Positions 27,712 to 35,852 of a stretch of DNA of 64,000 bases are shown here, piece by piece. The notes under the pieces were generated by a model. That model was not told the origin of the DNA and did no database searches. It worked only from the letters and a program-made list of their open reading frames with translations. The position numbers and the translations under genes are program-made. The stretch is from Pseudomonas sp. Leaf48 (GTDB lineage: Bacteria > Pseudomonadota > Gammaproteobacteria > Pseudomonadales > Pseudomonadaceae): the NCBI RefSeq assembly GCF_001421885.1, contig NZ_LMLH01000003.1:62001-126000 (forward strand). The letters run 5' to 3'. How positions within the stretch are numbered: the stretch's first letter is position 1; each line of letters opens with the position of its first letter.

Positions 27712-28785
27712 TTAGCCAGCCGCTGGCTCAGAGGCCGGGTCGCCGGACATCAACTGCTCGAGAAACTCCAGCAGCAATTCGTTGACCTGAGCCGGGCTTT
27801 CCTCTGCTGCGCTATGGCCTACACCGGGTAGCAGCACCTTTTTGCGCAGAGCGGGTAGGTAGGCGTCCATCTGGTCGTAGAGGCTGCGGATCTCCACCGG
27901 CTCCAGGGAAGGGTCGGCAGCACCACCGATGAACAGGCTTGGCTGGCTGACCTTCGCGCCGTCGAGAAACGCGGTGATTTCCCAGTTGCGGTCGCGACAG
28001 CGGTAGTAGTTCAGGGCACCGGTAAACCCCGTGCGCGTGTACTCGGCGACGTAGTAGTCGAGCGACCGAGGGCTCAGCCAGTACGGGAACGCTCCCTTCG
28101 GCTCGGTAAAGGCGTTGAGAATCGGCTCACCGGCCTCGACAAACAGACGCCAGCGTTCGGCTCCCACGGCGCTGCCGGAGATCGAGTAGAAGACGCTGCT
28201 CAAGGTCTTGCGCGGATCAGCGGCCAGCTCGCGATCCGGCTTGGTGAGCTGCTGGAAATACAGGTGGTGGTAGACCCGGCCTTTCGCCATGGCCTGCAAG
28301 CCCACGGTTGGCTTGACCTTGCCCCGCGGCGGTACCGGGGTATTGAGCATCACCAGGCCACTGAACAGATCCGGGCGCAACATGGCGGCCGCCTGGGCCA
28401 CCCAGGCGCCCAGGTCGTGGCCGATGATCACCGCAGAGGTTTCGCCCAGGGCCGCCATCAAACCCACCATGTCGCCGACGGACTGGCTCATGTCATAGGC
28501 TTCGATGGCATCGGGGCGGTCCGATTGCCCGAACCCGCGTTGATCGGGCACCACAACCCGATAGCCAGCCTCGGCCAATGCCACGATCTGGCGCCGCCAC
28601 ATGTACCAGAGGTAGGGGAAGCCGTGCAGCAGGATGACGAGCGGGCCCTGGCCCTCGTCGATGTAGTGCATGCGGATGCCGTTGACGTCGGCAAAGCAGT
28701 GGTTGAATGCATCAGGATCGTCGGCATCCACCTGCGCCATTGCAGCGAGCGGCTGACCGATACACATTGAAGTGCGCGTATCCAT
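27712..28785 (-). CDS. Epoxide hydrolase-like alpha/beta hydrolase
   Basis: A 357-residue alpha/beta hydrolase with HGFP at 54-57 and an Asp nucleophile in GHDLGA (Asp124), the hallmark of epoxide hydrolases and haloalkane dehalogenases rather than serine esterases. The catalytic His is in GVGHSA near 328. No signal peptide. Transcribed alone, away from AraC1, from a promoter with AraC-type direct repeats. It would open an epoxide or remove a halide in the cassette's pathway; the substrate is unknown. Confidence 0.82.
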   Translation of the reverse strand: MDTRTSMCIGQPLAAMAQVDADDPDAFNHCFADVNGIRMHYIDEGQGPLVILLHGFPYLWYMWRRQIVALAEAGYRVVVPDQRGFGQSDRPDAIEAYDMSQSVGDMVGLMAALGETSAVIIGHDLGAWVAQAAAMLRPDLFSGLVMLNTPVPPRGKVKPTVGLQAMAKGRVYHHLYFQQLTKPDRELAADPRKTLSSVFYSISGSAVGAERWRLFVEAGEPILNAFTEPKGAFPYWLSPRSLDYYVAEYTRTGFTGALNYYRCRDRNWEITAFLDGAKVSQPSLFIGGAADPSLEPVEIRSLYDQMDAYLPALRKKVLLPGVGHSAAEESPAQVNELLLEFLEQLMSGDPASEPAAG

Positions 28786-28817
28786 TATCTACCTCCATCT
28801 TATTAGTTGTGGGCTTG

Positions 28818-28882
28818 AAGGTAGCTCTGAGAGGGTGCCCTGCACTGAGCTTAGCAGGACACAATATTGTGAAATTGGGACA
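28818..28882 (-). promoter_or_regulatory. AraC-type site and promoter of the hydrolase gene
   Basis: On the minus strand, TGTCCCAATTTCA begins at 28882 and TGTCCTGCT at 28861, 21 bp apart. A CTACCTTC -10-like block follows at about the same distance as at the TauD promoter. Confidence 0.6.
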
Positions 28883-28936
28883 GATCGAAAGACTATAGAG
28901 CTGCTTCTGCCGCCGCCATTCTTGGCTCGCCGGTAG

Positions 28937-29000
28937 TGTCCCAATATGCAAAGAAATTATCCCGCCATGCCCATAACGCCGCGCTCGTGTTCCCTACAAT
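28937..29000 (+). promoter_or_regulatory. AraC-type site and promoter of the AraC1 gene
   Basis: Direct repeats TGTCCCAATATGC (28937) and TATCCCGCCATGC (28958), 21 bp apart, then TACAAT at 28995-29000, 24 nt after the second repeat. Spacing and sequence match the TauD promoter closely, suggesting autoregulation. Confidence 0.65.
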
Positions 29001-29145
29001 GGGACCGCGCTTCCTGCTCTGCAATACGCCAGACCAAGGTTGAAGATCGCTAGCGCTATCAGTAATTCCACAAGCGCCGTCTTCTCGCTCAATACATATT
29101 CGATGAAAAAAGAAACGCCGCCATCGGCCGAGGGAGATCCTATAC

Positions 29146-30189
29146 ATGCCCAAGCTTGTTCGCGCCGCCGTCTTGACCAAATACCTGGAAGTCACCCAGG
29201 ACCTAGGGTTCAACCCGCGTGACGTGCTGGCAGTTGCCGGCCTGAACAAGGCTCAGCTGCAAGCCCCTGAATACCGCATTCCCATCGATGCCGCCGTACG
29301 TCTGCTGGAAGATTCGGCCGCCGCCAGCGATTGCCAGACCTTCGGCCTGCGCATGGCCGAGTCACGCCAGCTTTCGGACCTCGGTGTAGTCAGCCTGCTG
29401 CTCAGCCAACAGCGCACCCTGCGCGACGCCTTGCAGGTGATGGAGCGCTACCGTCATCTGATGAACGATTCCCTGGGAATCTTCGTTGAAGAGGCCGGCA
29501 GGATGGTGATCATTCGTGCAGTGATGGTCACCGAGACACTGCTGCCCAATCGCCAAGCCACGGAGCTGGTCATTGGCGTGCTGTTCCGCTTGTGCTCGAC
29601 ACTGCTCGGCTCGAAGTGGCGCCCCTACAGCGTCAACTTCATGCACCAGCCGCCAGACAGCCTGCACTTGCATCAGCGCCTGTTCGGCTGCAATCTGGAA
29701 TTCGGCAGCGAGTTCAACGGCATCGTTTGCTCCGAAGCCAGTCTCGATATGATCAATCCCAATGCCGACCCGTCCATGGCCCGTTATGCCCAAGACTACA
29801 TCGATTCGTTGCAGGGCGATGAAAGCACCTCGATGCTGTTCGAGGTGCGCAAGGCCATCTACCTGTTGTTGCCCATGGGGCGCGCCACCCTAGAGCAGAT
29901 CGCCCTGTCACAGGGCATGAACGTGCGTACCTTTCAACGCCGTCTGCAGGACGACGGCTGTGCCTTCAACGACCTGATCAATGACGTGCGCCGCGACCTG
30001 GCTCTGCGTTATCTGGAGAACCCGAACAACTCGATGAGCCGCATCGCCGACATGTTCGGCTTCTCCATGGCCAGCTCCTTTACCCGCTGGTTCATCAACC
30101 AGTTCGGCATGCCACCGGCGGCGTGGCGCAGCGCGCAGAAACAGTCCGGTCTCTGCGCAGAGAGTGCCGCAGTCCCTAAATCCTTCTGA
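29146..30189 (+). CDS. AraC family regulator (PF12625-type N-terminal domain)
   Basis: A 347-residue regulator: N-terminal ligand domain of the arabinose-binding type (about 20-210) and a C-terminal double helix-turn-helix (about 245-335, MNVRTFQRRLQDDG and MSRIADMFGFSMASSFTRWF). Divergent from the epoxide hydrolase-like gene. Its long leader (about 140 nt) starts at a promoter with the shared 21-bp repeats. It probably activates the TauD and hydrolase promoters in response to a pathway compound. AraC2 at 33470 is a clear but diverged relative. Confidence 0.9.
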   Translation: MPKLVRAAVLTKYLEVTQDLGFNPRDVLAVAGLNKAQLQAPEYRIPIDAAVRLLEDSAAASDCQTFGLRMAESRQLSDLGVVSLLLSQQRTLRDALQVMERYRHLMNDSLGIFVEEAGRMVIIRAVMVTETLLPNRQATELVIGVLFRLCSTLLGSKWRPYSVNFMHQPPDSLHLHQRLFGCNLEFGSEFNGIVCSEASLDMINPNADPSMARYAQDYIDSLQGDESTSMLFEVRKAIYLLLPMGRATLEQIALSQGMNVRTFQRRLQDDGCAFNDLINDVRRDLALRYLENPNNSMSRIADMFGFSMASSFTRWFINQFGMPPAAWRSAQKQSGLCAESAAVPKSF

Positions 30190-30370
30190 GTACAAGGCAA
30201 AAAAGGTTTTTCACGCAATTGCGGGAAACTCAGAAACAACAGCGCCGATTTGACTGATGATGTTCGTGCGAGCAAACACATCTGACAAATCGGCGTTCTT
30301 GTGCGTGGTATGAGTATTGCGAATTCTTTTTCAAGTAGATCGCGTCTTTCCCGACCATTCGTGATGAGCA

Positions 30371-30402
30371 AAAAAAAACGGCGACTGCTGGTACAGTCGC
30401 CG
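30371..30402 (-). terminator. Strong intrinsic terminator after YeiH
   Basis: On the minus strand, CGGCGACTG / CAGTCGCCG stem with a 6-nt loop and a run of nine or more T. The rest of 30190-30497 shows no gene. Confidence 0.9.
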
Positions 30403-30497
30403 CAAAAAACCGATGTTTGTGGCACCGGTGGTGAGCTTCACTGTAACGAGGAGCCAGCCCAGTGAAGCCATACCATAAACCTGAGTGAAGCCTGTTT

Positions 30498-31508
30498 TCA
30501 GAGACCCCAGTGCAGCAACAGCAGTACCAGCACGACCAAGAACACCGTCTCACCGACCATCAGCAGGATCGGTTTGATCCCGACCGCCGCCAGCTCCTTG
30601 AGCCGAGTCTTCATGCCCAGGGCACTGATGGAAATCACCAGGCACCAGCGCGACAACTCATTGACCCCGCCTTGCACCGCCGGAGCGATCCAGCCGGTGC
30701 TGTTGATGCAGGCCAGAATCAGAAAACCCACGGCGAACCATGGCAGCAGCGGTGGGCGCTTGCCGGTCGGGTCAGCGCTTTGCATGCGGGTGATCATGGC
30801 CGCGGTGACGATCACCGGCAGGAGCATGGCAACGCGCATCAGCTTGACCACCGTGGCCGTGTCACCGGTCTCGGTTGACATGCCGTACCCAGCACCGACC
30901 ACTTGGGCGACGTCGTGGATGGTGGCGCCGAGGAACACCCCGGCGATCTGTGGCGACAACGAGAACCAGTTGGCAATCATTGGATAGACGATCATCGCCA
31001 GGGTGGACAACGCCGACACGCCGATCACCGTGAACAGGGTCGCGCGCTCTTTCTGCGGATGGTTCGGCAACGCCGCCGCCAGTGCCAAGGCTGCCGATGC
31101 GCCGCAGATGGCCGTGGCGCCACCGGTGAGCATGCCAAACAGCCGCGAGAAACCCAGAAACTTCGCGGCGATCACCGAGGCAGCGATGGTCAACACCACC
31201 AGGATCACCACCAGTACCATCGGCTTCCAGCCCAGTGCCGCCATTTGTTCCAGGGTGATGCGCATGCCCAGCAGAGCGACGCCGATGCGCAGTACCGTGC
31301 GGGCGGTGAACTCGACGCCGATTTTGCAGGGACCGTCGTCGGCAAGAAAATTCAAGGCCATGCCCAGCAACAAGGCGAACAACATGACCGGCGCGCCGTA
31401 GTGCTCGGACAAAAACGAGGCGGCGGCGGCCACGATCAGGCTGACTATAAAGCCCGGTACCAATTCGCGTGTGCGGGTTTGGATGTGGGTTAGAGCAATA
31501 GCGCTCAT
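30498..31508 (-). CDS. YeiH/UPF0324 family membrane protein (putative sulfate/sulfite exporter)
   Basis: A 336-residue, very hydrophobic inner-membrane protein with about 10 predicted segments. Family blocks GGATAICGASAALALAAAL (near 127-145) and GATIHDVAQVVGAGYG (near 193-208) are present. The family is named a putative sulfate exporter, but evidence is limited. It is the last gene of a minus-strand unit with the MFS gene and the broken DsbA-family gene. Beside a TauD-type enzyme, export of sulfite or sulfate from a sulfonate is possible; this is inference. Confidence 0.85.
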   Translation of the reverse strand: MSAIALTHIQTRTRELVPGFIVSLIVAAAASFLSEHYGAPVMLFALLLGMALNFLADDGPCKIGVEFTARTVLRIGVALLGMRITLEQMAALGWKPMVLVVILVVLTIAASVIAAKFLGFSRLFGMLTGGATAICGASAALALAAALPNHPQKERATLFTVIGVSALSTLAMIVYPMIANWFSLSPQIAGVFLGATIHDVAQVVGAGYGMSTETGDTATVVKLMRVAMLLPVIVTAAMITRMQSADPTGKRPPLLPWFAVGFLILACINSTGWIAPAVQGGVNELSRWCLVISISALGMKTRLKELAAVGIKPILLMVGETVFLVVLVLLLLHWGL

Positions 31509-31886
31509 GGCGCGGACTCCTCGAAAAAGGTGGCAATGAACGCCTGGCCGTCGATGATCGTGGCCGGGTGGTTATTGACTTTGAGTTGGGTGGAAATGAA
31601 CAGATAGCCGCTCTTTGTATGGCCCCCGGCCGGCGGGCTTTTGTCAGCAGGTACAGGAATGAGCCGGGCATGCCAGTTACCGCTCGCGATCACTTTCGCG
31701 CAGCGCTTCGCTCATGGAGGCCAGCAGCGCATCGGGGGTCGTGAACCCACCACCGTCCTCTGCCGGCCGAACTGCACACTAGGCACGTCGAAACTGTACC
31801 TACGAGTGTTCCAGTTGGCGCTCGCCGATCAGGCACCAGGCGCAAAAGAAATCGAAAAACACATCAATACGTAAACGACGACTCAC
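31505..31886 (-). pseudogene. Decayed DsbA/FrnE-family gene
   Basis: A GTG overlapping the MFS stop (GTGA) opens 28 codons of a DsbA-type start, with FFDFFCAWCLIGERQ carrying the CxxC active site, then stops at TAG. Downstream in other frames lie fragments ending in ...HPATIIDGQAFIATFFEESAP, resembling a thioredoxin cis-Pro segment, and the last frame overlaps the YeiH start by 4 nt. I read this as one gene that once linked MFS and YeiH and has since been frameshifted and shortened. Confidence 0.55.
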
Positions 31887-33214
31887 AACCTCACCTCTAA
31901 CCCGGCTTCACTGACAGGGTCAGGCACGCTCTGCCCCTGAAGCCGGGCGATATCTCTGTGGTAATGACACTTGGCATAAAAGAACACCGCCGCTGCCGCG
32001 AGGCTGACCAGCGGCACCAGTTGAAACGCGGCATGCAAACCGATGAGGTCGGACACCCGACCGGTGATGAACGGCCCCGGTGCCAACCCCAGCAGGTTGT
32101 TGGCCAGGGTCAGCGTGGCGAAGGCCGTGCCGTGCACCGAGTAATGGGTCAGGTTGGCAACCATCGCGCCGCTAGGGCCGGTGGTACCGGTGGCAATCAG
32201 CATGCCCAGGCAGATCAGTAGCAGTTGCACCGGCCCCGCCTGCAAGGCAAAGGCTGCCGACAGAAACAGACAACTGCCCAGACAAAAGGCGATGGCCAGG
32301 CTGACCTTGCGCTCCGGTGAGTGGCGACACAGGCGATCGCTGAGCATGCCGCACAGAATCATCCCCACACCGCTGCACAACACGATGAGCGCCGCCATGC
32401 CGCCGGCCTTGTCGGTGGGCATGTCGTAGTAGCGGTTGAGGTAGCTGGGAATCCACACCATCACCGTACCGCCGACGAATAGCTGCAAACCGCTACCCAC
32501 GTACGTGGCGATCACCGAATGGCTGGACCACAAAGTGCGCAGCGGACGCTTGACCGCGGCAGCCGTCTTGTTCGCAATCTGCGCGGCACGTTGTGGCGCA
32601 ATGCGTGCTTCCTTGACGATCAGCGGATAGAGCACCGCCAGCACCAGGCCAAACAGAGCCATGCCGGCGAACGACCAGCGCCAGCCCAGCTTGGCCGCGA
32701 TAGCACCGCCCAACGCCATGCCCAGCACGGCACCAAACAAGCCACCGGCCATGAAAGCACTGGCCAGGGTGGCGCGCATATGTTTGGGGAACACCGAGAT
32801 CACCACGGCGATGCCGACGCTGCCGTAAGCCGCCTCACCGACACCGACCATAAATCGCGCGATGAACATCTGCTGGTAGTCCTGCGCCACCGCGCAGCCC
32901 AGGGTCGCCAGGCTCCAGAGCAGCGCCATCAACGCCAGGCTCTTGACCCGGCCGAAGCGGTCGGCCATCAACGACAGAGGGAACGTCAGCAGGCCAACCA
33001 TCAGGGCAACGACGCCGCTGAGCAGACCGAGCTGGCCGTCGCTCAACGCCCACTCGCTCTTGAGCAGCGGGAACACCGCGTTGAGCACTTGGCGTGACAT
33101 GTAATCGGAAATCAACAGGCCGAACGTCAGCGCGAAGACAATCCAGGCATATTTACGCGCAACGCCGACTCCACCGGAGTCGTCATCGTCGGCGGCGATT
33201 GGGTGAAAGGCCAT
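31883..33214 (-). CDS. MFS transporter
   Basis: A 443-residue major facilitator protein with about 12 hydrophobic segments. MADRFGRVKSL in loop 2-3 is the standard MFS signature. It resembles aromatic- or organic-acid importers of the Pseudomonas catabolic type. Transcribed away from AraC2. The leader (33215-33469) carries the cassette's AraC-type repeats and a remnant of a hydrolase gene start. It is probably the uptake system for the cassette's substrate. Confidence 0.88.
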   Translation of the reverse strand: MAFHPIAADDDDSGGVGVARKYAWIVFALTFGLLISDYMSRQVLNAVFPLLKSEWALSDGQLGLLSGVVALMVGLLTFPLSLMADRFGRVKSLALMALLWSLATLGCAVAQDYQQMFIARFMVGVGEAAYGSVGIAVVISVFPKHMRATLASAFMAGGLFGAVLGMALGGAIAAKLGWRWSFAGMALFGLVLAVLYPLIVKEARIAPQRAAQIANKTAAAVKRPLRTLWSSHSVIATYVGSGLQLFVGGTVMVWIPSYLNRYYDMPTDKAGGMAALIVLCSGVGMILCGMLSDRLCRHSPERKVSLAIAFCLGSCLFLSAAFALQAGPVQLLLICLGMLIATGTTGPSGAMVANLTHYSVHGTAFATLTLANNLLGLAPGPFITGRVSDLIGLHAAFQLVPLVSLAAAAVFFYAKCHYHRDIARLQGQSVPDPVSEAGLEVRL

Positions 33215-33392
33215 GCAGCCTCCTCAATGTGGTTGTTTTATTGTTGTTATCAAGCGTGTAGCCGCTACGGCTTACGAAAGTGACTTCAATGCCCACACGC
33301 GTGAGCATCCCCATGACCAAGGGCCGTGCTGTTGAACCGCAGTAGGTTCTAGCGCGTATCCATTACCTTCCGCTCTCTATTTTCGGAAGCCT

Positions 33393-33458
33393 GAAGGTAG
33401 CTTTGACGGGGCATCCTGCACTAAGCTTCGCAGGACTCAATCTTGCGAAATTGGGACA
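33393..33458 (-). promoter_or_regulatory. AraC-type site and promoter of the MFS gene
   Basis: On the minus strand, TGTCCCAATTTCG begins at 33458 and AGTCCTGCG at 33437, 21 bp apart, with CTACCTTC further on. The block resembles the hydrolase promoter over about 100 bp, down to a vestigial ATG GAT ACG CGC TAG at 33363-33349. It also lies only 12 bp from the AraC2 start codon, so it may control both directions. Confidence 0.6.
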
Positions 33459-33469
33459 CGAGGGAAATC

Positions 33470-34510
33470 ATGTATACCCTGACGCGGAGTGCCAGCCTTA
33501 CCAACTATGAACAGGTTGCCCGTTCAGAGGGGCTCGATCCTTTTCGTATGCTGCGGATGGCCAAGCTGCCGGCCAGTGCCCTCGACGATCCGAATATCAT
33601 GATCAGTAGCGATTCGGTCGGGTGGCTGCTAGAGGAGTCAGCCCGATTGTCCGGTCAGGAGGCTTTCGGTCTGCTGCTCGCCGAAAAGAGACACCTTTCC
33701 AACTTTGGCATGCTGGCGCTGCTTATCCGCGAAGAGCCAACACTGCGCGCCGCCTTGCAATCTTGCTTTCGCTATACGCGACTGCATAACGCCGGTGTGC
33801 AATTGTGGCTTGAGGATGTGGGCGATCTGACCCTGCTGCATGTGGGGGTGAACATGCAGGGCCATCATGGCGTCTGGCGCCAAGCGATTGAACAAGCAAC
33901 CGGAATTATCCTGCGCACGTTGTGCATTCTGAGCGGTTATACCTTCCGGCCGGTAAGGGTCAGTTTTACTCACGCCCCCCCCTCCAGCCTTGAAGTACAC
34001 CACCGTGTGTTGGGAACCGCGATCGAGTTCTCTCAGGAATTCAACGCCATCGTTTGCCGCGGGGGCGATTTGGATATGGCCATACCTGAGGCGGACCCCG
34101 CGCTGCATCGCGAAGTGAAGCGATCGCTGGACATGCAGTTGGCTAACCTGCGCGACGAGCCGACGCAGCGGGTACGTCAGATCGTCAAGATGCTGCTGCC
34201 AAGCGGACTGTGTTCTGTCGATGCGGTTGCCCAGCATCTTGGCATGCATCGACGCACCCTTAACCGCCACCTGGCAACTGAGGGTGAGAGTGTCACAACG
34301 ATCATCAACGCTGTACGGGCTGAACTCGCCGAAGAGTATTTGGCCAACAGCAGACGCCGATTTTATGAGGTGGCCGAACTGCTCGGCTTTTCCACGGCCG
34401 GTGATTTTTCACGCTGGTTCCGCAGCCAGTTTGGCAAGACACCTTCGAATTGGGTTGCTTCCTATCGAGAGAGCAAGGCGCCCCCCGAGCCCCGCCGCCT
34501 GAAAAAATAG
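33470..34510 (+). CDS. AraC family regulator (PF12625-type N-terminal domain)
   Basis: A 346-residue relative of AraC1 with the same two-domain layout: ligand domain (about 15-205) and C-terminal helix-turn-helix (about 245-335, LGMHRRTLNRHLATEG and FYEVAELLGFSTAGDFSRWF). I start it at ATG33470, preceded by GAGGG; the frame opens 27 nt earlier inside the operator. Divergent from the MFS gene. The two AraC proteins may answer different ligands while reading the same 21-bp-spaced repeats. Confidence 0.9.
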   Translation: MYTLTRSASLTNYEQVARSEGLDPFRMLRMAKLPASALDDPNIMISSDSVGWLLEESARLSGQEAFGLLLAEKRHLSNFGMLALLIREEPTLRAALQSCFRYTRLHNAGVQLWLEDVGDLTLLHVGVNMQGHHGVWRQAIEQATGIILRTLCILSGYTFRPVRVSFTHAPPSSLEVHHRVLGTAIEFSQEFNAIVCRGGDLDMAIPEADPALHREVKRSLDMQLANLRDEPTQRVRQIVKMLLPSGLCSVDAVAQHLGMHRRTLNRHLATEGESVTTIINAVRAELAEEYLANSRRRFYEVAELLGFSTAGDFSRWFRSQFGKTPSNWVASYRESKAPPEPRRLKK

Positions 34511-34626
34511 AAGGAGAGATTCAAGGGCGACAGACAAGCCTGTTGGCCGACCAACCTGCCTGAAACTGTCATTTCTTCGACGCGGCCATTATCGGCGACA
34601 AGTCCTACATAAGTGAAACTCCCCAG

Positions 34627-34660
34627 AACCCAGAGACGCTTCTGAGCGTCTCCTTTGGGT
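34627..34660 (+). terminator. Hairpin after AraC2
   Basis: GAGACGCT-TCTG-AGCGTCTC perfect stem with outer CCCA/TGGG pairing and a short T tract, 122 nt after the AraC2 stop. The second MITE-like element begins directly after it. Confidence 0.5.
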
Positions 34661-34840
34661 CGATTCTGTTGAAAAAGTCGGCCATGGTTTGCGCATCGGA
34701 AAAGTACGCGTCCGAGATTGAAATCTTTACTTTTGGCAGAGGCTTCCGGACTCGAATTTCACGTAGCCGCGTGCAAAAAAGGCGTTTTCACCAGCCAATG
34801 AGCAGGCAGTTTGGGCGGACCGACTTTTTCAACAGAGTCG
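34661..34840. mobile_element. MITE-like element, right copy
   Basis: 180 bp bounded by CGATTCTGTTGAAAAAGTCGG and its near-complement; non-coding. It is the inverted partner of 23546-23724. It ends 16 nt from the Dam stop, so the two copies frame the 11.3-kb cargo exactly between two prophage genes. Confidence 0.75.
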
Positions 34841-34856
34841 GTCGATAGCTGTCACG

Positions 34857-35651
34857 TCAAAACAGTCCTCCCAATGCCGCTGGCTCCCAGTTCATGATCA
34901 CCAGTTCTCCACTGACCTCGGCCTTACCCTGCCGCTGGTTAGTCGTGGTGTAGCGGATGTCCAGCGTCTCAAAATGAAAGCCCTCGAACACCCGGCGGAT
35001 GTCCGGGTGGTCGTTAATGCTGACCATCACCCTGCCCTTACAGCGGCGCATAAAATCGGCCATGCGTTCGTAATTTTCAAACGGAAAATCCACCCCATAC
35101 CCTGCGGTCTGCCAGTACGGCGGGTCCATGTAGTGGAAGGTGTGTGCCCGATCGTAGCGTTCGGCGCATTCCAGCCAAGGCAGGTTCTCCACGTAGGTAC
35201 CGGACAGGCGTTGCCACGCGGCTGAGAGGTTTTCCTCGATACGGAGCAGATTGATGGCCGGACCGGTGGTCGCGGTGCCGAACGTCTGCCTGGACACCTT
35301 GCCGGCGAAGGCATGGTGCTGCAGGTAGAAGAATCGCGCGGCGCGCTGGATGTCGGTGAGGGTTTCCGGGCGGGTCATCTTCTGCCACTCGAATACCTGA
35401 CGCGAACTGAGCGCCCATTTGAACTGACGCACGAACTCTTCGAGGTGATTTTGCACCACACGATACAACGTCACCAGGTCACCGTTGATGTCGTTGAGGA
35501 CTTCCACGGGCGCCGCCTGGGGTCGCATAAAGTACAGCGCGGCGCCGCCGGCAAAGACTTCGACGTAGCATTCGTGGGGAGGAAACAGCGGAATAAGGCG
35601 ATCGGCCAGACGGCGTTTGCCGCCCATCCAAGGGATGATGGGTGAAGACAT
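34857..35651 (-). CDS. dam: DNA adenine methylase (D12 class)
   Basis: A 264-residue N6-adenine methyltransferase. The SAM motif FAGGAALY is near 33-40 after the family's N-terminal WMGGKRRL, and the catalytic DPPY lies about two thirds along. I start it at ATG35651; a TTG 9 nt earlier is in frame. It is the last gene of the prophage late block but has its own upstream LexA box, so it may be expressed with SOS induction to modify phage DNA. Target sequence unknown; GATC is typical of the class. Confidence 0.88.
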   Translation of the reverse strand: MSSPIIPWMGGKRRLADRLIPLFPPHECYVEVFAGGAALYFMRPQAAPVEVLNDINGDLVTLYRVVQNHLEEFVRQFKWALSSRQVFEWQKMTRPETLTDIQRAARFFYLQHHAFAGKVSRQTFGTATTGPAINLLRIEENLSAAWQRLSGTYVENLPWLECAERYDRAHTFHYMDPPYWQTAGYGVDFPFENYERMADFMRRCKGRVMVSINDHPDIRRVFEGFHFETLDIRYTTTNQRQGKAEVSGELVIMNWEPAALGGLF

Positions 35652-35668
35652 AGATAGCAAGACCTTTA

Positions 35669-35684
35669 CTGTATAAATAAACAG
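35669..35684. promoter_or_regulatory. LexA (SOS) box
   Basis: CTGTATAAATAAACAG fits CTGT-N8-ACAG exactly with an A/T-only centre. It lies 17 bp upstream of the Dam ATG. Confidence 0.75.
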
Positions 35685-35759
35685 GTGCTAGGCTCGCTGT
35701 GCTTTGTGCACAGAGCAGGAGCCTTGGCGGGACTTGCAGGGACAATCTGCGGGGACGGT

Positions 35760-35793
35760 GGCCAAGCTGGATGTTGACGCATCCAGCTTGGCC
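35760..35793. repeat. Perfect 14-bp inverted repeat between gpD and Dam
   Basis: GGCCAAGCTGGATG / CATCCAGCTTGGCC with a 6-nt loop. No T-run follows on the transcribed strand, so it may stabilise or process the 3' end of the tail transcript rather than terminate it. Confidence 0.7.
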
Positions 35794-35852
35794 GCTCCTT
35801 TTACTTTGATTTTTGAAACTTCTGACTCGGGCCGACTCATGCGCCCGGGCGA

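Noticed and set aside
23546..34840. Active composite transposon
   Set aside because: No transposase in either element or between them and no target-site duplication at the outer edges; only a MITE-bounded cassette can be claimed.
35760..35793. Intrinsic terminator between gpD and Dam
   Set aside because: The stem is perfect but no T-run follows on the transcribed minus strand, so it is listed only as an inverted repeat.
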